The translations under genes were made by a program, and so were the position numbers. The notes under the pieces are model-generated. The model was given only the letters and a program-made list of their open reading frames with translations, did not search any database and was not told the DNA's origin. A stretch of 24,554 nucleotides of DNA from CAZCBJ01 sp964496705. Lineage in GTDB: Bacteria; Chloroflexota; Anaerolineae; Anaerolineales; Anaerolineaceae. Of this stretch, positions 16,034 to 23,472 are shown piece after piece; the stretch's first letter is position 1, and each line of letters begins with the position of its first letter. The stretch spans positions 1-24,554 of the forward strand of contig CAZCBJ010000037.1 of assembly GCA_964496705.1 (NCBI GenBank), given 5' to 3'.

Positions 16034-16037
16034 TCTC

Positions 16038-16829
16038 TTGCGTGATTACACCCTGCGCGCCTATCAGCGTTACCTGTTGGCGATCAAAGTTGCCTATCCG
16101 TTGATTATGCGGTTTGACCAATTCCTGCAGGCAGAACCGAAACCGGAGCGGTTTTGCATCATCCGCCATGATGTGGATCGAAAACCGGGCAACGCATTGA
16201 AGATGGCGCAGTTGGAACGATCGGTTGGTCTGTCAGCCAGCTATTATTTCCGCAACCGCCGGTCAGTGTTTTCGGCTGAGGTCATCCATGAGGTTCATTC
16301 GCTGGGGCATGAGGTGGGTTACCATTACGAATCGCTATCCGATTGCAGTGGCGATATGACCAGGGCGACCCGTGATTTTGAGTTTCATCTGGAGCGTTTC
16401 CGGAAAATTGTTCCGGTGGGGACCATTTCGATGCACGGGCGGCCGTTTTCGAAATTTGATAATCGCGATTTATGGCGCAGCCCGGAACGCAGGCGTCTGC
16501 TCCGGCAGCGGTATGAGCTGTTGGGAGAGATATACCTGGATATCGATTACCGGGAGATCGCCTATATCGCCGATACGGGTCGAAACTGGTCGCCTGGTCG
16601 GGCAAATCTCAGGGATCGCGTTGCGACGGATGTACTGGTTGACTTGCGCGATGGACAGGCGTTGGTCGAAGCGCTTTTCGCTGGCAAATTTCCGCGCTTG
16701 GTTTTTCAAATCCACCCCGAACGCTGGACGGATCGACCTTTCGAATGGCTGGCGCAGTGGCTTTTCGATCAGGCTGCCAACTCAGCGAAGAAAGTAATCG
16801 ATCTGACAAGAGGGTCAGCCTTTTCATGA
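16038..16829 (+). CDS. WbmS-like polysaccharide deacetylase-fold protein
   Basis: The 263-residue protein resembles carbohydrate esterase family 4-type proteins close to Bordetella WbmS. Visible features are FCIIRHDVDRKPGNALKMA (H44-D45-V46-D47), ASYYFRNR, LGHEVGYHYESL (H96), ISMHGRPFSKFDN (H133), a late YIADTGRNW and FQIHPERW near the end. Known CE4 enzymes remove acetyl groups from N- or O-acetylated sugars using a metal held by Asp and His residues. No signal peptide is visible, so it probably acts in the cytoplasm on a sugar precursor or lipid-linked glycan. The TTG at 16038 is the only upstream start in frame; GAAGGGA at 16021-16027 is a plausible ribosome site. The stop overlaps the next ATG as ATGA. 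Actual deacetylase activity is inferred. Confidence 0.8.
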   Translation: MRDYTLRAYQRYLLAIKVAYPLIMRFDQFLQAEPKPERFCIIRHDVDRKPGNALKMAQLERSVGLSASYYFRNRRSVFSAEVIHEVHSLGHEVGYHYESLSDCSGDMTRATRDFEFHLERFRKIVPVGTISMHGRPFSKFDNRDLWRSPERRRLLRQRYELLGEIYLDIDYREIAYIADTGRNWSPGRANLRDRVATDVLVDLRDGQALVEALFAGKFPRLVFQIHPERWTDRPFEWLAQWLFDQAANSAKKVIDLTRGSAFS

Positions 16830-17971
16830 AGGTCGTCCTTTTTCTGCGTTCACTCAATTACGGCGGCGCCGAGCGCCAGGTGGTGGCTTTGGCGCGCGGC
16901 GCGGACCCGGCTCGCTGCCAGATGAGCGTGGTGAGTTTTTACGGGGATGGGCTGCTGCAGCCGGAGCTGGAAAAAGCCGCGATACCGGTGGTTGTGGTTG
17001 GTAAAACTGGGCGTTGGGATATCCTCCATTTTTTTCAGCGCCTGATCAGGATCATGCGCCAATCATCACCGAATGTGCTTTACAGTTTCCTCCCGGTGCC
17101 AAATGCTGTGGCGGTATTGCTGAAGGTGTGGTTCCCGAAGCTGAAGGTTGTGCTGGGGGTGCGCACCAGCGGGAAGGATTATCGGCGCTACGATTGGACC
17201 TACCGCCTCAGTTTTGTTCTTGAGCGGAGGCTGTCGGTTTTTGCTGACCGAATTGTGGTCAACTCTTTGGCCGGGGAAACTAACCTGATCCGGCAGGGTT
17301 ACCCCGCCAAGAAAATCGTGGTGGTGCACAACGGCATTGACACGCGGGCCTGTTATCCAGACCGCCAGGCCGGGGGAGTGATGCGCAGCCAGTGGGGCAT
17401 CCCAACTGATGCGCAAGTGGTTGGATTGGTGGGCCGGCTTGACCCAATGAAGGGACATGACCTATTCTTGAAATCAGCGGAAATTTTGATCCAACAGTTT
17501 CCGCGCATCCATTTCGTCATGGTCGGCGACGGTTCTGCATCTTATCGTGCTGAGATGGAAGGATTGGCTGAATCGCTGGGGTTGAATCGGCATCTGACCT
17601 GGGTGCGGGGGCAGGAGGAAATGCGCGCAGTGTATAACGCGTTTGATTTGCTGTGCATGGCTTCGCTGTTTGGCGAAGGCTTTCCGAACGCAGTGGGAGA
17701 AGCGATGGCCTGCGCAGTCCCTTGCGCGGTTACCGCTGTCGGCGATGCGGGGGTTTTGGTGGGCGATTGCGGGCGTGTGGTTCCGCCGGGAGATGCGCAA
17801 GAACTGGCGCAAGCCATCAGCTCGCTGATCACCCTATCGCCAACTGAGCGGCAGGCGTTGGGGAACAAAGCCCGCTCAAGGATTGTAGATAATTTCTCGG
17901 TTGAGAACATGGTGGCCGCCACCTTATCTGTTCTGGAGGAAGCTTGTCAGAAAACAACCAGACCTTCCTGA
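16826..17971 (+). CDS. Glycosyltransferase family 4
   Basis: The 381-residue GT-B protein begins MKVVLFLRSLNYGGAERQV, with the GGAERQ acceptor-side loop usual in GT4. VVGLVGRLDPMKGHDLFLKSAE opens the donor domain, and EGFPNAVGE (Glu284 and Glu292) gives the E-x7-E motif, followed by AMACAVPCAVTAVGDAG. The next gene is a clear relative with the same order (GEAFPNIVGEAMACEIPC), so the two form a tandem pair. The start at ATG 16826 overlaps the preceding stop by four bases (ATGA), indicating coupled translation with the deacetylase-like gene. An in-frame start at 16745 lies within that gene and is less likely. It should add a sugar from a nucleotide donor to the lipid-linked glycan; the donor is unknown. 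Confidence 0.88.
   Translation: MKVVLFLRSLNYGGAERQVVALARGADPARCQMSVVSFYGDGLLQPELEKAAIPVVVVGKTGRWDILHFFQRLIRIMRQSSPNVLYSFLPVPNAVAVLLKVWFPKLKVVLGVRTSGKDYRRYDWTYRLSFVLERRLSVFADRIVVNSLAGETNLIRQGYPAKKIVVVHNGIDTRACYPDRQAGGVMRSQWGIPTDAQVVGLVGRLDPMKGHDLFLKSAEILIQQFPRIHFVMVGDGSASYRAEMEGLAESLGLNRHLTWVRGQEEMRAVYNAFDLLCMASLFGEGFPNAVGEAMACAVPCAVTAVGDAGVLVGDCGRVVPPGDAQELAQAISSLITLSPTERQALGNKARSRIVDNFSVENMVAATLSVLEEACQKTTRPS
17935..17940 (+). promoter_or_regulatory. Ribosome binding site before the TTG start of the second tandem GT4
   Basis: GGAGGA ends three bases before the TTG at 17944, inside the end of the upstream coding sequence. It favours this start, although spacing is short. Confidence 0.5.
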
Positions 17972-19149
17972 ACCAGGATAATGCGCTGAAGGTGGCGCAC
18001 ATCATCACCGATGTGGCCATGGGCGGGGCGGAAATGATGTTGTATAAACTTCTTTCTGCCATGCACCGCGAGGCATTTCCGGCAGCGGTCATCTCGCTTC
18101 GGGGTGACGGGGTGATTGGCGAGCGCATCCGGGCGCTGGGGATCGGCGTGCGTTGTTTGAACATGCATCCGGGAATCCCCAACCTACCGGCATGGTGGCG
18201 GCTGGTTGAATGGCTGCGTGATTTCCGTCCTCAGGTGGTGCAAACCTGGATGTACCACGCTGACCTGTTGGGCGGACTGGCGGCACGTTTTGTCGGACAG
18301 AGGTCAGTGATCTGGAATATTCGCAACAGCACATTGGACGATACACACACCCGCCGCAGCACCCGCCTGGTGGTCAGGATGTTGGCATTGCTCTCCGGGA
18401 GCATTCCCTGGCGAATTGTTTCCTGCTCAGCGCAGGCGGCTGCCATCCACCAGGCGTATGGTTACCGCCGGGAAAAAATGCAAGTGATTCCCAACGGATT
18501 CGATGTGGACCTGTTCTTTCCCCGGCCTGACGCGCGTTCATCTGTGGCGCGCGAGCTGGGATTGGATGACGGTGGGCGTTGGGTGGGTTGTTTCGCCCGC
18601 TTTGACCCGCAGAAAGATCATCTTAACTTCATCCAGGCTGCGGCATTACTTCAGCGCGAAATTCCGAAGGTTCATTTTCTGCTTTGCGGCGACGGCATCA
18701 ATGGGCAGAACCGGCAGCTTGTAGGCTGGATAGAAGAAGCCGGACTAGGCAGCGCGGTTCACCTGCTCGACCGGCGAGAGGACATTCCGCGGCTGCTGTC
18801 AGCGCTGGATGTGCTGGCGGTGTCCTCGGCTTACGGCGAGGCCTTTCCCAATATTGTTGGCGAGGCGATGGCTTGCGAAATCCCCTGCGTGGTGACCGAC
18901 TTGGGAGACTCGCGCGAGATTGTGTCTGACACGGGGCGGGTGGTGCCTGCGCGCAATGCGAAGGCGCTGGCGCAAGGAATGTTGGAAATTTTACGGCTCT
19001 CATCCGAAGCGCATGCACGCTTGGGGCAGTCAGCCCGCCAGCGCATTGAACATACCTATGCGCTGCCGCAGGTGGTTGAACAATATGCGCAGCTTTACCG
19101 TTCAGCCGTGAATCCAGTACCCATGGATCGGAAAACCGATGCACATTAA
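17944..19149 (+). CDS. Glycosyltransferase family 4, paralogue of the preceding gene
   Basis: The 401-residue protein has the GT4 opening VAHIITDVAMGGAEMMLYKLL, then VQTWMYHADLLGGLAAR, VIPNGFDVDLFFP at the domain junction and VGCFARFDPQKDHLNFIQA. The donor motif is EAFPNIVGE (Glu299 and Glu307), then AMACEIPCVVTDLGDS and DTGRVVPARN. It shares the last blocks closely with the gene at 16826. The family transfers sugars with retention of configuration at the cytoplasmic membrane face. The start is TTG 17944, 28 bases before the upstream stop, with GGAGGA just ahead; no ATG is available before the conserved first strand. The end overlaps the next methyltransferase start by 11 bases. The donor is unknown. 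Confidence 0.87.
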   Translation: MSENNQTFLNQDNALKVAHIITDVAMGGAEMMLYKLLSAMHREAFPAAVISLRGDGVIGERIRALGIGVRCLNMHPGIPNLPAWWRLVEWLRDFRPQVVQTWMYHADLLGGLAARFVGQRSVIWNIRNSTLDDTHTRRSTRLVVRMLALLSGSIPWRIVSCSAQAAAIHQAYGYRREKMQVIPNGFDVDLFFPRPDARSSVARELGLDDGGRWVGCFARFDPQKDHLNFIQAAALLQREIPKVHFLLCGDGINGQNRQLVGWIEEAGLGSAVHLLDRREDIPRLLSALDVLAVSSAYGEAFPNIVGEAMACEIPCVVTDLGDSREIVSDTGRVVPARNAKALAQGMLEILRLSSEAHARLGQSARQRIEHTYALPQVVEQYAQLYRSAVNPVPMDRKTDAH

Positions 19150-19903
19150 CTATCTGTATTGCCTGGAATGGGCTAAAAGAGTTAACGACCAGGATCCGGG
19201 CGCAAAAATATTGGATTACGGCTGCGGGGTGGGCAAAGTGGTCGAAGAAGGCCGCAAACGCGGAATGGATTTGTACGGGTCGGATGTTTTTTACCGGGAT
19301 ACGATCCGGGTGAAAGCCGCGCGCACCGGGCTGCTGGGTACTTACATTCGCGAGATGAAAGATGACCGGATTGATTTTGAGGATGACACCTTCGATCTGG
19401 TACTGAGCAACCAGGTGTTCGAGCATGTCAGCGATTTGTCCGCAACGCTTGCCGAAGTGAGGCGGGTGTTGCGGCCGGGCGGATTGCTGCTGGCCCTGTT
19501 CCCTTCACGGGAGGTGTGGCGCGAAGGGCATTTTGGCATCCCCTTCAGCCATAAGATGCGTCCGGGGTCACGGTTTCGATTTGCTTATACGTTTGCGCTA
19601 CGCTGGCTGGGTTTTGGACGTTTTACAGGCAAGTTAACCCCGCGCGAATGGGCGCGGACCAAGCTGGATTGGATTGATACGTTTTGTTATTACCGGCCCT
19701 ATCAGGAAATCCATACGGTATTCAATGAATTCTTTAAGTTTGAGCGCATTGAGCCGGATTACCTGGATTACCGGCTGCGAACCGGCTCACGGCTCATCCG
19801 GACGCCGGGTAGAATCTTCTTGGGCATGCCGGGAGGGAAACAATTGGTACAAGCTGTGTTCTTCCGGCTGGCGGGTTTAATCTTTTTAGCCCGTAAGGTA
19901 TAG
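19139..19903 (+). CDS. Class I SAM-dependent methyltransferase
   Basis: The 254-residue protein has AKILDYGCGVGKVVEEG (motif I at about residues 24-32), LYGSDVFYRD, FDLVLSNQVFEHVSDLSATL and EVRRVLRPGGLLLALFPSRE. This is a Methyltransf_11/25-type core. A C-terminal extension rich in aromatic and basic residues (WIDTFCYYRPYQEI and later RLIRTPGRIF) probably binds the glycan acceptor. The protein starts almost at the SAM domain, without an N-terminal extension. ATG 19139 overlaps the upstream stop by 11 bases. It is the fourth methylation domain in the window. It may add an O-methyl group to a sugar of the repeat unit or cap the chain; neither can be decided from sequence. Confidence 0.83.
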   Translation: MHINYLYCLEWAKRVNDQDPGAKILDYGCGVGKVVEEGRKRGMDLYGSDVFYRDTIRVKAARTGLLGTYIREMKDDRIDFEDDTFDLVLSNQVFEHVSDLSATLAEVRRVLRPGGLLLALFPSREVWREGHFGIPFSHKMRPGSRFRFAYTFALRWLGFGRFTGKLTPREWARTKLDWIDTFCYYRPYQEIHTVFNEFFKFERIEPDYLDYRLRTGSRLIRTPGRIFLGMPGGKQLVQAVFFRLAGLIFLARKV

Positions 19904-19947
19904 ACCTTCGCCCATTTCTTTCCAATTGGATATGGTTGCTCTTAAAA

Positions 19948-21504
19948 ATGCCTGATAAAGCCTCCTTCCTACGCCGTGTTCCGCTTCATCCGTTTGTGAT
20001 GGCTGCTTTCTCTGTGCTGGGTCTGTATGCGGTCAACGCTCGAGAAGTTGCTTTCCATGTGATCTGGCGACCACTGCTCGCGGCTGAATTGTTTGTCGTG
20101 TTGTTCTTTGTGATTTCTCTTGTCCTTTCCCGAAACATACAGCTTGCAGGACTGCTGGCGGCTGCCGTTGGCCTGTTGTTCATTTCTTATGGGCATGTTT
20201 ACAACTTGCTAGTGGGCGGGGGCATCTTCCTGGGGCGCAACCGTTATCTGATCCCACTATTCTTTTTGATGCTTGCTCTGGCTTTCTTTTGGCTAACCCG
20301 CCCGCGCCGCAATCTGTCCAGTCTAACCGTGCTGGCGAATTGGGCGGCGATCATCCTGTTCGTCATCTCCCTGCTTCAAATAAGCAGCTACTGGATTCGG
20401 CGTTTATACAACCAGACTCGCCTTAATATGGACACTCCAAAGGTTGAGACTTTCCAAACATCCGAGAAACAACCCGATGTGTATTACATCGTTCTGGATA
20501 CCTATTCCCGCTCGGATGTGTTGCTGGATGTAATGGGGTTTGACAATCAAGGGTTTATGGATGGCCTTATAGAGCAAGGTTTTTATATTGCCGAATGCAG
20601 CGCTGCAAACTATCCATCCACCAATATTTCACTGGCATCTTCGCTGAATATGCAATATTTACAGGAGATGGCTGCCATCCTGCCGGTTGGCGTGAGCATA
20701 GATGATAGCATGCCGGCGCTGTTGAAACACAGTCTGGTGCGGCAGCAATTTGAGCAGGCTGGTTACCGCGTCGTGGCTTTCGCCACCGGTTATGATTGGC
20801 TGGAGTGGACGGACGCCGACACGTTTCTCACCCCGCAAAATAATCGCAGTTTAATCAAGCAATTGAACCCCTTTGAAGCCATGTGGCTTCAAACCACGGC
20901 TGCAACCATTCTCAATGATGTTCAAGCGCTTATGCTCCACGATCTCACCCGGCAAATGCGCAATCCCACCAGCGAGCATGTGCAACGGCAGTTGTTGCTG
21001 CTGGATACGCTCGACCAGGCCGGGCGCATGCCGGGGCCCAAGTTTGTGTACGCGCATGTGATGATCCCCCACGGACCGTTGGTTTTCCGCGCCGACGGCA
21101 GCTTGAACCCCGATCCTCCCGATATAGATCAGGGAAAGGCTGCGGCGGGGTGGGAGGAATATCTCGGGCAGGTGGAATTCATTAATGGTCGAGTCTTAAG
21201 ACTGGTCGCGAAAATACTGGACGAATCGCCTGAGCCGCCCGTGATCATTCTGCAGTCCGATCACGGGGTCAAAGGGCACCGATTCCCCATCTTGAACGCC
21301 TTTTTTCTTCCGACACATGCAGGCCGGGATCTCTTATACCCATCCATCTCGCCGGTCAACACTTTCCGGGTGGTGTTCAACGCCTATTTTGGCGCGGCGT
21401 ATCCGCTCCTGGAGGATCGACAATATGAGCCGCTGGATCAATCATTGGAAGAATACCGTCCCGCGGATGAGCAATTGCCATATTGTGCTCCCGTGTTATA
21501 CTGA
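19948..21504 (+). CDS. Membrane protein with sulfatase/alkaline phosphatase-fold domain
   Basis: The 518-residue protein starts with five hydrophobic helices (about residues 13-29, 42-60, 65-87, 98-115, 125-142). A large domain with the sulfatase/LTA-synthase-like pattern follows: VYYIVLDTYSRSD with metal-site Asp184, YPSTNISLASSLN with Thr225 as candidate nucleophile, FVYAHVMIPHGP, and LQSDHGVKGH with Asp438/His439. Related membrane enzymes such as LtaS, OpgB and EptA carry phosphoglycerol or phosphoethanolamine groups to glycans on the outer face of the membrane. The soluble domain here should therefore face outside. The specific reaction is inferred. A TTG at 19936 or ATG at 19948 could be the start, neither with a clear ribosome site; I use the ATG. 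The 44-base gap before it is one of the longer gaps of the locus. Confidence 0.78.
   Translation: MPDKASFLRRVPLHPFVMAAFSVLGLYAVNAREVAFHVIWRPLLAAELFVVLFFVISLVLSRNIQLAGLLAAAVGLLFISYGHVYNLLVGGGIFLGRNRYLIPLFFLMLALAFFWLTRPRRNLSSLTVLANWAAIILFVISLLQISSYWIRRLYNQTRLNMDTPKVETFQTSEKQPDVYYIVLDTYSRSDVLLDVMGFDNQGFMDGLIEQGFYIAECSAANYPSTNISLASSLNMQYLQEMAAILPVGVSIDDSMPALLKHSLVRQQFEQAGYRVVAFATGYDWLEWTDADTFLTPQNNRSLIKQLNPFEAMWLQTTAATILNDVQALMLHDLTRQMRNPTSEHVQRQLLLLDTLDQAGRMPGPKFVYAHVMIPHGPLVFRADGSLNPDPPDIDQGKAAAGWEEYLGQVEFINGRVLRLVAKILDESPEPPVIILQSDHGVKGHRFPILNAFFLPTHAGRDLLYPSISPVNTFRVVFNAYFGAAYPLLEDRQYEPLDQSLEEYRPADEQLPYCAPVLY
20872..20893 (+). other. Perfect 9-base inverted repeat inside the sulfatase-fold gene
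   Basis: TTTGAAGCC at 20872-20880 and GGCTTCAAA at 20885-20893 are exact reverse complements separated by ATGT. The transcript could form a 9-pair hairpin with a four-base loop. It lies in the coding sequence and is not followed by a T run, so it is not a normal terminator. Confidence 0.6.
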
Positions 21505-21522
21505 ACCGGCAAGGCTGAGCGC

Positions 21523-23472
21523 ATGTGTGGAATAACCGGCTTCTTAAATCTATCCACCCGTTTTTCACGGGATGAATTGGTTGCCTGGGTCGCCCGCATG
21601 GCGGAGCAGATCCGCCACCGCGGACCGGATGACAGCGGGGTTTGGGTGGATGAAGGCGCGGGGATCGGCTTGGGTTTTCGCAGGCTGGCCATCATTGACC
21701 TGACCCCCACCGGTCACCAGCCCATGCTCTCGGCGGACGGGCGTTATGTGATCGTCTTTAACGGTGAGGTGTACAACTTCAGCGCGTTGAAAGAAGATCT
21801 GACCCAGCTCGGTCATACTTTTCGTGGGACCTCAGACACCGAAGTGATGCTGGCAGCGGTGGTCGAATGGGGGCTGGAGAGTGCCGTAAAGCGCTTCAAC
21901 GGGATGTTTGCCTTTGCGCTGTGGGACCGCAAGGAGCGCTGCCTGTACCTGGTGCGCGACCGTTTGGGGATCAAACCCCTTTATTTTGGCTGGATGGGCA
22001 GTACGTTTATATTTGGCTCCGAATTAAAAACGCTTGCCGTGCATCCCGATTTTCATGGTCATGTGGACCGCAACGCGCTCGCCTCATTTTTACGATTCAA
22101 TTACGTTCCCACCCCATATTCAATTTTTAAGCATGTGCGCAAGCTGGAACCCGGGACAATCCTGCGCGTGGATGCAGCGTCAGGGCCGGGACAATTCAAT
22201 AGCCAGGTGTATTGGTCGGCGCGAGAAGTGGTTGAGAACGGTATCCAGGAGCCGTTTGTGGGCGGCGATCAGGAAGCGGCGGATACCCTGGAGAATCTGC
22301 TGCGCGATTCCATCCGCTTGCGGATGATTGCGGACGTGCCGCTGGGAGCTTTCCTCTCCGGAGGCGTGGATTCATCAACGGTTGTGGCGCTGATGCAGAC
22401 GCAGTCGAGCCTGCCAGTTAAAACCTTCACCATCGGATTTGAAGAGGACAGTTTCAATGAGGCTGTACACGCGAGGGCGGTGGCGCGGCATCTAGGGACC
22501 GAGCACACCGAGCTTGCACTCACTCCGGCTGAAGCCCGGGCGGTGATACCTTTGCTGCCGCAGATTTATGATGAACCTTTTTCCGATTCCTCACAAATAC
22601 CCACTTTTCTCGTCTCAAGACTCGCCCGTCAGCACGTGACGGTCAGTCTTTCAGGGGATGGGGGCGACGAGTTGTTTGCGGGTTACAACCGCTACACCTG
22701 GGTGGGGCGGTTGTGGAAATCCATAGGCTGGATGCCCATGCCTGCCCGCCGTGCGATCGCGCGGTTGATTGCCAGCCTGACTCCAGCGCAATGGGAGCGG
22801 TTATTACGGTTCAGCGGATATTCAGAGCCGGGCGAAAAAATGCGCAAGCTGGCCGAAGCGCTTCCAGCCGCTAATCCAGAGGCAATCTATCAGCGGTTGG
22901 CTTCCCATTGGCATGAGCCGCAAGCGGTGGTGAATGGTGGCGTCGAATGGTCGCTGCCCGATTTGTCCAGCGAGCGCTGGCCCAAGGGGGCGGACACCTT
23001 ACAGCGCATGATGTACTTTGACCTGGTGTCGTATCTCCGCGATGATATTCTGGCCAAGGTGGACCGCGCCAGCATGGCCAACAGCCTTGAAGCGCGCGTG
23101 CCGCTGTTGGACGACCACCGCGTGGTGGAGTTTGCCTGGCGGCTGCCAACCCATCTCAAGATACGCGAGGGGCAGTCTAAATGGCTGCTGCGCCAGGTGC
23201 TGTACCGGCATGTGCCGCGGACGTTGATTGAACGCCCCAAACAGGGGTTTGGCATTCCGATAGATGACTGGCTGCGCGGACCATTGCGAGGCTGGGCGGA
23301 GGAATACCTGTCTGAGGCGCGCATACGCCGTGAAGGCATCTTCTTTGTCGACCCCATCCGCCGAAAATGGCAGGAACACCTGGAAGGCCGCCAGAACTGG
23401 CAGTATTACCTGTGGGATATATTGATGTTTCAGACCTGGTATGCGGAGCATAAGTCGTGGATCAGCCCGTGA
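21523..23472 (+). CDS. asnB: Glutamine-hydrolysing asparagine synthetase-type amidotransferase
   Basis: The 649-residue protein begins MCGITGFLN, leaving the catalytic Cys at the N-terminus once Met is removed. The glutaminase domain shows RHRGPDDSG, RRLAIIDL, GHQPM and FNGEVYNF. The synthetase domain carries the ATP-pyrophosphatase loop SGGVDSS (residues 279-285), SLSGDGGDELFAGYNRY and DRASMANSLEARVPLLD. Standard AsnB converts aspartate to asparagine. In polysaccharide loci, homologues (for example WbpS and WbmE types) are thought to amidate uronic acids, and that role fits better here between glycan genes. Full-length motifs suggest an active enzyme. The gene starts 18 bases after the sulfatase-fold gene and its stop overlaps the next GTG as GTGA. 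The sequence alone does not separate asparagine synthesis from sugar amidation. Confidence 0.9.
   Translation: MCGITGFLNLSTRFSRDELVAWVARMAEQIRHRGPDDSGVWVDEGAGIGLGFRRLAIIDLTPTGHQPMLSADGRYVIVFNGEVYNFSALKEDLTQLGHTFRGTSDTEVMLAAVVEWGLESAVKRFNGMFAFALWDRKERCLYLVRDRLGIKPLYFGWMGSTFIFGSELKTLAVHPDFHGHVDRNALASFLRFNYVPTPYSIFKHVRKLEPGTILRVDAASGPGQFNSQVYWSAREVVENGIQEPFVGGDQEAADTLENLLRDSIRLRMIADVPLGAFLSGGVDSSTVVALMQTQSSLPVKTFTIGFEEDSFNEAVHARAVARHLGTEHTELALTPAEARAVIPLLPQIYDEPFSDSSQIPTFLVSRLARQHVTVSLSGDGGDELFAGYNRYTWVGRLWKSIGWMPMPARRAIARLIASLTPAQWERLLRFSGYSEPGEKMRKLAEALPAANPEAIYQRLASHWHEPQAVVNGGVEWSLPDLSSERWPKGADTLQRMMYFDLVSYLRDDILAKVDRASMANSLEARVPLLDDHRVVEFAWRLPTHLKIREGQSKWLLRQVLYRHVPRTLIERPKQGFGIPIDDWLRGPLRGWAEEYLSEARIRREGIFFVDPIRRKWQEHLEGRQNWQYYLWDILMFQTWYAEHKSWISP

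Noticed and set aside
18698..19426. Minus-strand open frame of 242 codons across the GT4-methyltransferase junction
   Set aside because: It covers two well-supported + strand genes with intact motifs and has no motif of its own.
19921..19930. Ten-base palindrome TCCAATTGGA in the gap before the membrane sulfatase-fold gene
   Set aside because: Too short, no loop or T run, and no flanking operator-like repeats; chance is the simplest explanation.
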